DNA of 59,150 nucleotides from an uncultured Alteromonadaceae bacterium (lineage in GTDB: Bacteria > Pseudomonadota > Gammaproteobacteria > Enterobacterales > Alteromonadaceae). Numbering within the stretch: position 1 is the stretch's first letter; every line of letters starts with the position of its first letter. The position numbers were made by a program, and so were the translations under genes. Below the pieces are notes generated by a model. The model saw only the letters and a list, made by a program, of their open reading frames with translations, was not told the origin of the DNA and made no database searches. This document shows positions 8,467 through 15,805 of the stretch, in pieces. The stretch is from NCBI GenBank assembly GCA_938085045.1, contig CALKGI010000137.1:1-59150 (forward strand). The letters are read 5' to 3'.

Positions 8467-8648
8467 AGGGCTGGAGGTACGGAGGCTAAGCAAGGGGGTC
8501 AAAGCAAAACAAGTGCAGGGACAGGCAAGCTGTCCACAGAATTTGTTTGTGCACTGACCCCAGCTGGTGGTGGCTGGCAGATTTCACCAGCTCCAAATAT
8601 GTCGACTGCTCTGTCCCCTGTTGCTTAGCCTCCGTTCCTGTGGCCCCT
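8467..8648. repeat. MITE-like element with terminal inverted repeats
   Basis: About 180 bp, non-coding. The inner ends are perfect 13-bp inverted repeats, GGAGGCTAAGCAA (8481-8493) and TTGCTTAGCCTCC (8621-8633). The similarity extends outward, imperfectly, to about 27 bp. Inside is the hairpin GGACAG-GCAAG-CTGTCC and the motif CTGACCCCAGCTGG. The left half recurs in inverted orientation at about 49942-50053. It fills most of the 319-bp gap between the TetR and amidohydrolase genes. Confidence 0.7.
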
Positions 8649-8665
8649 AACGAGACCTGATAACC

Positions 8666-9985
8666 CTATTCTACATAAGCCCGAGGCATGTCGGTCTTTT
8701 TCATGTAACGGTCACGCAGTTTGTCGTGTCGGCTCTTCGTGCTGTACGCTTTACCGTTGATCCAGATTTTGTCGACGTATCCGCTTAATTCGAACATGTC
8801 ACCGTTCCACAACACCAAATCAGCGGGTTTACCCACTTCGATAGTACCTGCGTTGATGTTGAACGCATCAGCTACATTGGCTGTTAAGCTAGCCAGTGCT
8901 TCTTCTTTGCTCATTCCGTAAGAAACGGCGTTGCCCGCTGAGAATCTTATCTGGTACATGTTGTGAGTGTCGGTTTCGGCCAATATCACCTTTACGCCCG
9001 CTTTGGTCAGTTTAGCGGCATTTTCAAGCGAGGAGTGAAGGCTGTCGAAGTCGTTAGGCATGGCCGACAGTGGGTTGATGATCACCGGTATTTCGGCTTT
9101 GGCCAGTTGTTCGGCTACCGAGATGGCATCGCCAGCACCATTGATCACCAGTTTGAGTTTGAATCGCTCTTTCAAGTCAATTAGGTGTAACAAGTCGGTG
9201 CCGCGGTCTGCGTCTAATACCAACGGTTTGCCGCTAAGCACGCTGTTGATGATCTTCGCTTCTCTGGATGGCTCTTTTTCGTCCTTCGCATCGCCTTTTT
9301 TACCGTCTTTCTTGGCGTCTTTTTCGGCTTTAGCTTTGGCCTTAGCGGCTTTTTCTAATGCTTTTTCGGCGTCTTCGAGCTTGTTGTAAAGCGTTTGAAA
9401 ACTTATCGCTCGCGAACCTTTGCTCTTAGAACCCAATTGTACGTATACCGCATTACGAGCATCTACCACACTGTGATATTCACCACTAAGGTCGACAACA
9501 GAAATTTGTCCGGCAAATATGGTATCGCCACCTGTGGGTGAGATAACGCTGCGTGTAATGCCGCCTTTGCGTGAGTAGGGTATTAGCGTGCTTTTAGGGT
9601 TGAACGCCAAACTTGGATCAAAGGTGACATCGGCCTTTTTGTCACCAGCATCTCGGGTTCTAGATACGGCGTTAACCTCTATCAGGCCCAGTTGATTCAT
9701 TGGTGTAATTAAACCAGGGGTTAGTGATTGGCCTTTGGCATCAATGATGGTGTCAGCTTTTGGGCTGGCCGGGTTGATTGCGGTTATTACACCGTCTTCT
9801 ACCAGTACAGCGGCGTTGGTTAATACACCTTTGTCGGTCGCCGTATGCACTTTGGCATTGGTGATCAGTAAGCTGTCGGCATAACTGAAGCTCGACAGCA
9901 CCAGTAAGCTGGCGGCCAAACCTTTAGTTATGAGGTTTTTAGCTATCAGGTTCTTGGTTATAAGGTTTTTGCTTAATTTAGTCAT
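8666..9985 (-). CDS. Amidohydrolase-family exported protein lacking the HxH motif
   Basis: 439 residues with an N-terminal signal sequence ending about SSFSYA|DSLLI. The family's composite-domain start (ITNAKVHTATDKGVL) and C-terminal signature (AFNINAGTIEVGKPADLVLWNGD) are clear. Where active members have an HxH zinc motif after TPGLID, this protein reads TPGLITPMNQLGL, so the first two metal ligands are missing. A Lys/Ala/Asp-rich, probably coiled insert lies at about 205-250. The signal region contains a repeated pentapeptide (NLITK NLIAK NLITK). It follows its canonical paralogue by 10 bases in one operon, so it may act as a non-catalytic or differently acting subunit of a heteromer. Substrate unknown; such pairs resemble imidazolonepropionase or peptidase-like amidohydrolases. 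Confidence 0.82.
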   Translation of the reverse strand: MTKLSKNLITKNLIAKNLITKGLAASLLVLSSFSYADSLLITNAKVHTATDKGVLTNAAVLVEDGVITAINPASPKADTIIDAKGQSLTPGLITPMNQLGLIEVNAVSRTRDAGDKKADVTFDPSLAFNPKSTLIPYSRKGGITRSVISPTGGDTIFAGQISVVDLSGEYHSVVDARNAVYVQLGSKSKGSRAISFQTLYNKLEDAEKALEKAAKAKAKAEKDAKKDGKKGDAKDEKEPSREAKIINSVLSGKPLVLDADRGTDLLHLIDLKERFKLKLVINGAGDAISVAEQLAKAEIPVIINPLSAMPNDFDSLHSSLENAAKLTKAGVKVILAETDTHNMYQIRFSAGNAVSYGMSKEEALASLTANVADAFNINAGTIEVGKPADLVLWNGDMFELSGYVDKIWINGKAYSTKSRHDKLRDRYMKKTDMPRAYVE

Positions 9986-9995
9986 GGTAGTTTCC

Positions 9996-11387
9996 TTATC
10001 GCTGACCTAACAGAAAATCACTTTGCGCTTGGTATTTAGGGTCGTCTCGATCGTAAACCTTAGCACCGTCGATAAAGACCTGTTCGGCCTTGGCGTAAAC
10101 ACTAAACGGGTTGCCGTTCCAAATGACTACATCGCCACGTTTGCCCGCTTCTAATGAACCTGTGTCGCCGTCAACGCCTAGGGATTTGGCCGGGTTGATG
10201 GTGATCCAGCGAATGACGTCTTCTTCTTTGAGGTCAAACCCGTTGCGGTTGGCTTTATACAAAGTTTTGCCCACTTCTTGATTGAGACGCTGTATGGTGC
10301 TGCCAGAATCTGAATGCATGATGGCGCAGGAGTTTTTGGCTGCGTCTACCATAGCAATGTTCTCATGAACCATGTCGTAGGCTTCCATTTTAAAGCCCCA
10401 CCAGTCTGGCCACAATGCAGCGCAGTTGCCATTTTTGGCCAACTCGTCGGCGATTTTGTAGGCTTCTATGCCGTGGTGAAAGGTGCCCGAGTGATAACCG
10501 AATTCTTTGCCAAGGTCCATCATCATCGCCATTTCTTCGGCTTTGTAACAGTGATTGTGAATTAAGATATCGCCATCGAGCACGCCTTTGAGGGTGTCGT
10601 TTTGTAAGTCTCTTTTTGGTGCTTCAGGGTTGAGGCCTTTGGCATAGTCAGACTCGTATTTTTCCCAAGCTCTTTTATATTCGGTGGCACCAATAAAGGC
10701 TTCGCGGTAACCGGCCATGTTGCCCATGCGGGTTGACGGTGAAACGCCTTTGCTGCCATAAACACGTTTAGGGTTTTCACCACAGGCCATTTTCAGTCCA
10801 TAGGGTGCGTTGGGGTATTTCATGCCTTGCATGGTGTTTGAAGGCACGTTACGTAAAACCACACTACGACCGCCGATAAGGTTGCCGGAGCCGGGTAAGA
10901 TTTGCAAAGTGGTGATGCCACCTGCGCGTGCAGTATGCATACCGGGGTCTTGTGGCCATACGCCGTGTTCAGCCCAAACTCGTGCCGTGATTGGCATGGT
11001 CATTTCGTTGCCGTCTTGATGTGATTCAACACTGGGTTTGGGGTAAACACCCAAATGCGAGTGTACGTCAATTAAACCGGGGGTGATCCATTTACCTTGG
11101 GCGTTTATCTCTACTGCGCCGGCGGCGCTTAAGTTTTTACCCACTTGTTTTACTTTGCCGTTTTCAAGTAATACGTCGGCATTGTCTAGTCGCTCACCTG
11201 TGCCTGTTAATACGGTGGCATTTTTAATCAGGGTGTTCTGTTGGGCTAGTGGTTGGTAAGTACTGGGGTAAGGGTTTAGATTGATGGTGACTTTTGCGTC
11301 CTGAGGTTCAGATTGTTGACAACCGGTTAGGGCTGCTGAAACTGCAAGAACCAAAAGGCTAGGTATTGCTTTTTGCGCGCTTTGCAT
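9996..11387 (-). CDS. Amidohydrolase-family lipoprotein (canonical metal motif)
   Basis: 463 residues from the ATG at 11387, which has AGGAG upstream; a longer frame from 11417 lacks a ribosome site and would bury the signal peptide. The lipoprotein signal is LAVSAALTGC with Cys as the mature N-terminus, so the enzyme is probably membrane-anchored in the periplasm. The metal motif HSH follows WITPGLIDV; further likely metal ligands lie in HNHCYK, GYHSGTFHH and the late Asp region IMHSDSGS. The C-terminus has the usual ITINPAKSLGVDGDTGSLEAGKRGD pattern, the return to the composite beta domain. First gene of a two-gene operon with the HxH-less paralogue. Likely hydrolyses a cyclic amide or peptide-like bond; exact substrate not inferable. 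Confidence 0.85.
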   Translation of the reverse strand: MQSAQKAIPSLLVLAVSAALTGCQQSEPQDAKVTINLNPYPSTYQPLAQQNTLIKNATVLTGTGERLDNADVLLENGKVKQVGKNLSAAGAVEINAQGKWITPGLIDVHSHLGVYPKPSVESHQDGNEMTMPITARVWAEHGVWPQDPGMHTARAGGITTLQILPGSGNLIGGRSVVLRNVPSNTMQGMKYPNAPYGLKMACGENPKRVYGSKGVSPSTRMGNMAGYREAFIGATEYKRAWEKYESDYAKGLNPEAPKRDLQNDTLKGVLDGDILIHNHCYKAEEMAMMMDLGKEFGYHSGTFHHGIEAYKIADELAKNGNCAALWPDWWGFKMEAYDMVHENIAMVDAAKNSCAIMHSDSGSTIQRLNQEVGKTLYKANRNGFDLKEEDVIRWITINPAKSLGVDGDTGSLEAGKRGDVVIWNGNPFSVYAKAEQVFIDGAKVYDRDDPKYQAQSDFLLGQR

Positions 11388-11510
11388 GATGGTAAAGGCT
11401 CCTAGGAAAAATTGCATTTACTGTAACGAACATTTTGCAGTATTGCGATAGCCTAACGGGAAATCTAAGATAAATATTGTATCAAGACATAATTGAATCT
11501 TACAGGTGTA

Positions 11511-11538
11511 AAAAAAGGGGCCTATTGGCCCCTTTTTT
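11511..11538. terminator. Rho-independent terminator after the csp gene
   Basis: Perfect stem AAAAAAGGGGCC / GGCCCCTTTTTT with loop TATT. It lies 18 bp past the csp stop on the minus strand and upstream of the amidohydrolase operon, insulating the two. Confidence 0.85.
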
Positions 11539-11555
11539 AAGTATCTAATTAGACA

Positions 11556-11760
11556 TTACACAGCTGTAACGTTCTCGGCCTGTGGGCCTTTTTGACCTTG
11601 AGTCAGTTCAAAAGAAACCGATTGACCGTCTGTCAATGAACGGTGGCCTTCGCCTTTGATAGCGCTGAAATGAACGAATACGTCAGGACCGCCCTGTTGC
11701 TCAATGAAACCAAAACCTTTGCTGTCATTGAACCATTTAACTGTGCCTGTAACTTGTCAT
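11556..11760 (-). pseudogene. CspA-like cold-shock protein with a frame disruption at its start
   Basis: Reading the minus strand gives an almost complete Csp of about 68 codons: [18 protein letters not shown] (RNP1 motif), then DVFVHFSAI (RNP2), ending QAENVTAV. The only well-placed start, the ATG at 11760 with GAGG nine bases upstream, is out of frame: it reads M-T-S-Y-R-H-S and stops. In the Csp frame a TGA lies just before the codon for Q-V-T, and no start codon follows until deep in the gene. Relative to an intact gene there is one base too many, or two too few, between the ATG and GTT ACA GGC. The frame was therefore lost in the genome, or this is a sequencing error. The rest of the domain is undamaged, which suggests a recent or artefactual change. 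Confidence 0.75.
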
Positions 11761-11817
11761 TATGCAAATCCTCTTTTTAAATGTAAACGTGCCGCAAATA
11801 CTTTTTAAATGTCGTGA

Positions 11818-11981
11818 TGGAGGATGGGTTAGGCTTAAGCGAAGCAAGCCGTAACCCATCGTTAGCTATCCGTTTATCACCAGCCTTTAATTTATTTTAA
11901 CGTGCCTTGAGATAGGACATATCGTTTGATGGGTTACGCGCAAGCGCTAACTTCGGCTCGCAAGCTCACCCCATCCTCCAG
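11818..11981. repeat. Palindromic repeat element (TGGAGGATGGG ends)
   Basis: TGGAGGATGGG (11818-11828) is mirrored by CCCATCCTCCA (11970-11980). Inside, GTAACCCATC (11851-11860) is mirrored by GATGGGTTAC (11928-11937). Each half is thus itself a small inverted repeat of the widespread GATGGGTTACG...AACCCATCC type. Non-coding, between the csp gene and the lipoxygenase gene. Confidence 0.65.
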
Positions 11982-12033
11982 TTGTGATTTATTTAGGGTT
12001 TTGTTATGGCCACCACATTTTTGCCCATCCGCA

Positions 12034-14226
12034 TCAAATCGATATGCTATTGGGTATTTTCGAAGGCAACTGAAATGTATACGGATACGGGCGGGTTTTA
12101 TTACGCTTGCGTATTTCGATTTCTATCAATGCCAATTCTTCTTGAAAATCTTCTACTATTTCGCGAATAACGGCATCGGTGAAATAGGGGTGGCGCAGGT
12201 TTTCGTCGTAATAACCGAGTTTGTCGTATTGAATGCTGCTGAGCAGGTATTCGAACGAAAAGGTGTATAGCGCTACGTCTAAAGGTGGATACCACTTAAT
12301 TAGGTCGTCTTCTGTATGCAGCTTGGTATTGCGTGTTGGCGGTGGGTTGTAGATGGTACCAGCCACGCATGGCATGTAAGACATTAACGGGTATTGCGCG
12401 TAGTTGGCATTGGCGTGTTGTGGGCCTGCTAAGTAAATTAAATGGGCAATGACGTCTATTAGGTAGTCGAGGTTTTCGATGCGATAAGGTCGTTCTTCGT
12501 CATCGGTTTCTACTAAGCCTCTCATGCCTTTGAATCCGGCGTACAAGGGGCTGGTCATTTCGTGTATCCAGTTTTGTAGCTCGGTGTCGGCAGCCACTGC
12601 GCTGTCGTTGGCGTAATAATGTTTGATGTAGGTGCTAACGAAGTTTCTAACGGCTTTCCATAACAAAAGGGTGTCGTCTCTGAAGGGGAATAACGGCAAT
12701 TCGTCTTTGGTGATCGAACGTGATTTGAACATTCTATCTGGGCGGTTGTCATCCCAGCGCCAGTTCAAACGTGCTTTGGCTACTTGTTTAAGGGTTTCGT
12801 CTATTGCAGGCCCTACGTTGGTGGCGATCACGCCGCCCGGAGCGATAAGTTTGTGACGAGCATCGTCGTTGATGTTGATGTTAAATTTAAAGTGAGGCAT
12901 CAATAATTTGTGCAATGGGTGCCTGTCTGAAAGTTGGCGATGGGTCGCTAAAACGCAAGGTTCGACTGTGAGGTGGCATTCGCCAAAATGGGCAATAGAC
13001 TCATGGTGAATGGCGCACGAGGCGTTGACTATGTATTTAGCCACTTTCCATTTAAGACCGTTGTTGTCGTCGGCATTGCAGGCGTCGTTAGGCGAAAATA
13101 TTGGATTGTCGATTGAATGATGACGTTGCTCACACTGAATGGCGACTGGTCGCAGCGCACCTTGTGTGTCTTGTTGGTAACCCAGCGGCGGGCTAGGGTC
13201 CCAATAGAATACTGCAATAGGGGCGGCAATGTATCTTTGGTCGCCGTGGTGCTCTACTGCCTTTAAGCCATCAAACATATGGTAATCACAAACATACAGG
13301 CGTTTGAGGCTGGCGGCGTGTTGTAGGCTCATGCTGTTGTCGCCGATAATGCGCTGAAATTGCAGATCGCTTAAGGGCATTTTGGCCTGTAGGTCAGCTA
13401 GTGTCATGGATTTTTTATTGTCAGTTGATCCATCGGTAACACCTGCCAACATGGTGGTATTGAATCCGGCGACTTGTAAGTGGGCAAAAAACCAGTCTTG
13501 TTTACAGGGTAAACCATCGTCTTTCATCCAGGGTTTTTGTGGTAGTGTGAGCATCAACGGTGCCGGCAATTTTTGGTGCAGTTGTTTGTAATCTTCGACG
13601 CTTTTGGCGTGCAGGTAATCACGGCCCTTGTCGTGACCAAGCATGTCGTATAACGTTGATTTAAGGTAGGCGGTTGGGCCTTCTATTTTGGTCTGCTCTT
13701 GGATTTTCATAAACCCTTGGTACATCTTTTGGATGTCACCGGGAAAATTCGATAGGCTGTCGGCTGCGGTTTGTACCAGTGTAGGTAATGATGAGGTGAT
13801 TTTGGTGATGTCTTTGAAAAAGTCCATCAAACCACTTTCGTTTTGCAGCAATCTACCCGTTTCTTTAAATGAACCTAGTTCGGCATTGGTGACGTTGTCA
13901 GTCAGTTGCTTTTCGACCATGTTGTAGACTATGGTCTGAAAGTTATGGGAAATGTAGTTTTGTGCTTCGTCAACTAGCCCTTCATAACGCTCGTCATACA
14001 TTTCGGCCTCGGGCAATTCGGCAGACACTGGCACATTTTCAAGCGAAGGGTATGAACGCATGTAGTTGTAGCTTAGACGTTGCAATGATAGGTCGTATTG
14101 ACGGCGATCACGTTCTTGTTGGCTAACTTGTTGTGGTAACTCCAGCTTTAGGGCCGGTTTTGTTCTTTTTGTTAGTAAACCTTCGTAGCGGGCTCGCGCC
14201 CGTTCATTTTTTGAATTTCCCATCAT
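12034..14226 (-). CDS. Lipoxygenase
   Basis: A 730-residue non-haem iron dioxygenase that would insert O2 into polyunsaturated fatty acids carrying a cis,cis-pentadiene. The classical histidine pattern H-x4-H-x4-H-x17-H-x8-H is complete (about residues 408-445, around HFGECHLTVEP and RHPLHKLLMPH), with iron ligands H413 and H418. The second pair is H604 and N608 in PQHANANYAQ, and the C-terminal residue is the Ile iron ligand (NSISI). The block ININD/ARHKLI is also family-typical. No signal peptide is visible, so a cytoplasmic or unusually exported enzyme is likely. It lacks a PLAT domain of plant/animal size. I chose the ATG at 14226 over a TTG six bases upstream. It stands alone, divergent from a reductase gene, with no desaturase beside it. 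Lipoxygenases are uncommon in bacteria, so horizontal origin is possible. Confidence 0.92.
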   Translation of the reverse strand: MMGNSKNERARARYEGLLTKRTKPALKLELPQQVSQQERDRRQYDLSLQRLSYNYMRSYPSLENVPVSAELPEAEMYDERYEGLVDEAQNYISHNFQTIVYNMVEKQLTDNVTNAELGSFKETGRLLQNESGLMDFFKDITKITSSLPTLVQTAADSLSNFPGDIQKMYQGFMKIQEQTKIEGPTAYLKSTLYDMLGHDKGRDYLHAKSVEDYKQLHQKLPAPLMLTLPQKPWMKDDGLPCKQDWFFAHLQVAGFNTTMLAGVTDGSTDNKKSMTLADLQAKMPLSDLQFQRIIGDNSMSLQHAASLKRLYVCDYHMFDGLKAVEHHGDQRYIAAPIAVFYWDPSPPLGYQQDTQGALRPVAIQCEQRHHSIDNPIFSPNDACNADDNNGLKWKVAKYIVNASCAIHHESIAHFGECHLTVEPCVLATHRQLSDRHPLHKLLMPHFKFNININDDARHKLIAPGGVIATNVGPAIDETLKQVAKARLNWRWDDNRPDRMFKSRSITKDELPLFPFRDDTLLLWKAVRNFVSTYIKHYYANDSAVAADTELQNWIHEMTSPLYAGFKGMRGLVETDDEERPYRIENLDYLIDVIAHLIYLAGPQHANANYAQYPLMSYMPCVAGTIYNPPPTRNTKLHTEDDLIKWYPPLDVALYTFSFEYLLSSIQYDKLGYYDENLRHPYFTDAVIREIVEDFQEELALIEIEIRKRNKTRPYPYTFQLPSKIPNSISI

Positions 14227-14477
14227 GATCAAATATTCCGTCTAAAGTTAAGGTTAAATGTTTAAAGGTAAGGTTAAGGGTCAGGTAGGTAAAGCAGCGA
14301 GTTAATGCTCTTTTGATTATTTGAGTATAGTAATCACGACTTTTTAGGCAACCCGATTTCAGTGAGGTTATTGTAGGTTTGGGTAGTTTTTTAGGCAATG
14401 CTAGCGTGTTTCTTTGTCTCAAATCTGCAATAAATTAGCCTCAAAATTAAAAATGTGTATACACAGGACGACAAACA

Positions 14478-15542
14478 ATGGCCTTGAATGACAAAAATAA
14501 ACCAGTGATGGTCACCGGCGGCAGTGGGTACGTGGCCTCGTGGCTGATCAAAATGCTACTTGAAGCGGATTTTACGGTGCATATTACGGTCAGAGACAAG
14601 CAAAATAAGGGTAAAATTGAGCACCTATTAGATATCGCACAGCAGTCGCCAGGTACCCTTAAAGTGTTTTCTGCTGACTTGCTAAACCCGGGCAGTTTTG
14701 ATGATGCCATTAATGGCTGCGCCGTGGTGTTTCATACCGCCTCGCCTTTTGTGATCAGTGGCATTAAAGACCCGCAAAAAGAGTTGGTTGAACCTGCTTT
14801 GCAAGGGACGGTTAATTTGCTGTCGGCAGCGAATAACTGCGAAACAGTGCAAAGGGTGGTGCTAACCAGTTCGGTGGCGGCGGTGATGGGTGATAATGCT
14901 GAAATAAATCAAGCGCCAGATGGTTGTTTTAACGAACAATGTTGGAACGAATCGAGTAACCTTGAACATCAACCCTATTATTATTCTAAGGCGCTTGCTG
15001 AGAAAAAGGCGTGGGAAATGGTTAAGCTTCAAGACCGCTGGGATTTAGTGGTGATGAATCCGGGTTTTGTGATGGGGCCATCTTTAACCAAACGCAACGA
15101 TTCGGCCAGCATCAGTACTATGGTCAGTATGGCTGATGGCACCTATAAATCGGGTTTGCCGTGCTTGTTTAACGGTATGGTGGATGTTCGCGATGTGGCG
15201 CAAGCACATTTTACAGCTGGGTTTAAAGAAGATGCCAGTGGCCGACATATTTTGGTCAGTGAATCGGTGACTCTGCTGGTAATGGCTAAAATGCTTAAGG
15301 CGCATTTTGATAGTGTTAACGGTCGCAGTTATGCGTTTCCAACTCGTGAGGTGCCTAAGTGGCTTTTGTGGGCTATTGCACCGTTTGTCGGACAGACTCG
15401 AAAGTTTGTGAAATTGAACTTTAATATTAAGATTCAGTACGATAATTCGCGTAGCCGCAGCGAACTCGGGCTTGAGTACCGGCCTGTTGAGACGACCGTG
15501 GTTGAGCATCTTCAACAGATTATTGATGATGGGTTGGTTTGA
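14478..15542 (+). CDS. NAD(P)-dependent extended SDR reductase (dihydroflavonol-4-reductase-like)
   Basis: 354 residues. The N-terminal Rossmann motif TGGSGYVASWL (about 13-23) binds the dinucleotide; VFHTASPF and LTSSVAAV follow. The catalytic YxxxK is YYSKALAEK (about 168-176), preceded by a Ser in the SSVAAV stretch. This is the DFR/cinnamoyl-CoA/aldehyde-reductase branch of the SDR superfamily. The role is probably reduction of an aldehyde or ketone; the substrate is unknown. It is divergent from the lipoxygenase gene, about 250 bp away. A link, such as reduction of lipid-derived carbonyls, is attractive but only inferred. The ATG at 14478 follows GGACGACAAAC, a reasonable ribosome site. 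Confidence 0.85.
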   Translation: MALNDKNKPVMVTGGSGYVASWLIKMLLEADFTVHITVRDKQNKGKIEHLLDIAQQSPGTLKVFSADLLNPGSFDDAINGCAVVFHTASPFVISGIKDPQKELVEPALQGTVNLLSAANNCETVQRVVLTSSVAAVMGDNAEINQAPDGCFNEQCWNESSNLEHQPYYYSKALAEKKAWEMVKLQDRWDLVVMNPGFVMGPSLTKRNDSASISTMVSMADGTYKSGLPCLFNGMVDVRDVAQAHFTAGFKEDASGRHILVSESVTLLVMAKMLKAHFDSVNGRSYAFPTREVPKWLLWAIAPFVGQTRKFVKLNFNIKIQYDNSRSRSELGLEYRPVETTVVEHLQQIIDDGLV

Positions 15543-15575
15543 GGTTTGAAGTTTGAAGTTTGAGGTTTGAGGTTT
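15541..15575 (+). repeat. Tandem heptamers GA(G/A)GTTT
   Basis: Five head-to-tail 7-bp units (GAGGTTT, GAAGTTT, GAAGTTT, GAGGTTT, GAGGTTT) start at the SDR stop codon, with a sixth degenerate unit after GAGTA. Prone to slippage; no function visible. Confidence 0.75.
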
Positions 15576-15615
15576 GAGTAGGTTTGAGCGTTGGAGGGGG
15601 TTAGAGATTGAGGGT

Positions 15616-15780
15616 TTCACACGGAGACACGGGGGCGCGGAGGTTCACGGAGAAAAAACGAAACATAAAAAATTGGGAAAAACCAATAAGGTAGGAATTA
15701 AGGTGGTAGAAATTATAGTGTTTTTCATCTTTCCTCCGTGGACCTCAGTGTCTCTGCGCCTCTGTGTGAAGCTTTTGACT
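15616..15780. repeat. Dispersed palindromic element, copy 1 (CACGGAG family)
   Basis: About 165 bp with imperfect inverted ends of roughly 40 bp: the left arm contains TTCACACGGAGACACG and GCGGAGGTTCACGGAG; the right arm contains CCTCCGTGGACCTCAGTG and CTCTGTGTGAAGC. The centre is AT-rich and non-coding. A second copy lies at 24464-24634 in the same arrangement. Confidence 0.7.
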
Positions 15781-15805
15781 TTAACTTTAAATCCTTGGCC
15801 GCAGC

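Noticed and set aside
11388-11417. Longer amidohydrolase start
   Set aside because: No ribosome site; it would place the lipoprotein signal away from the N-terminus.
15541-15575. Heptamer repeats as a CRISPR array
   Set aside because: Units are 7 bp with no spacers.
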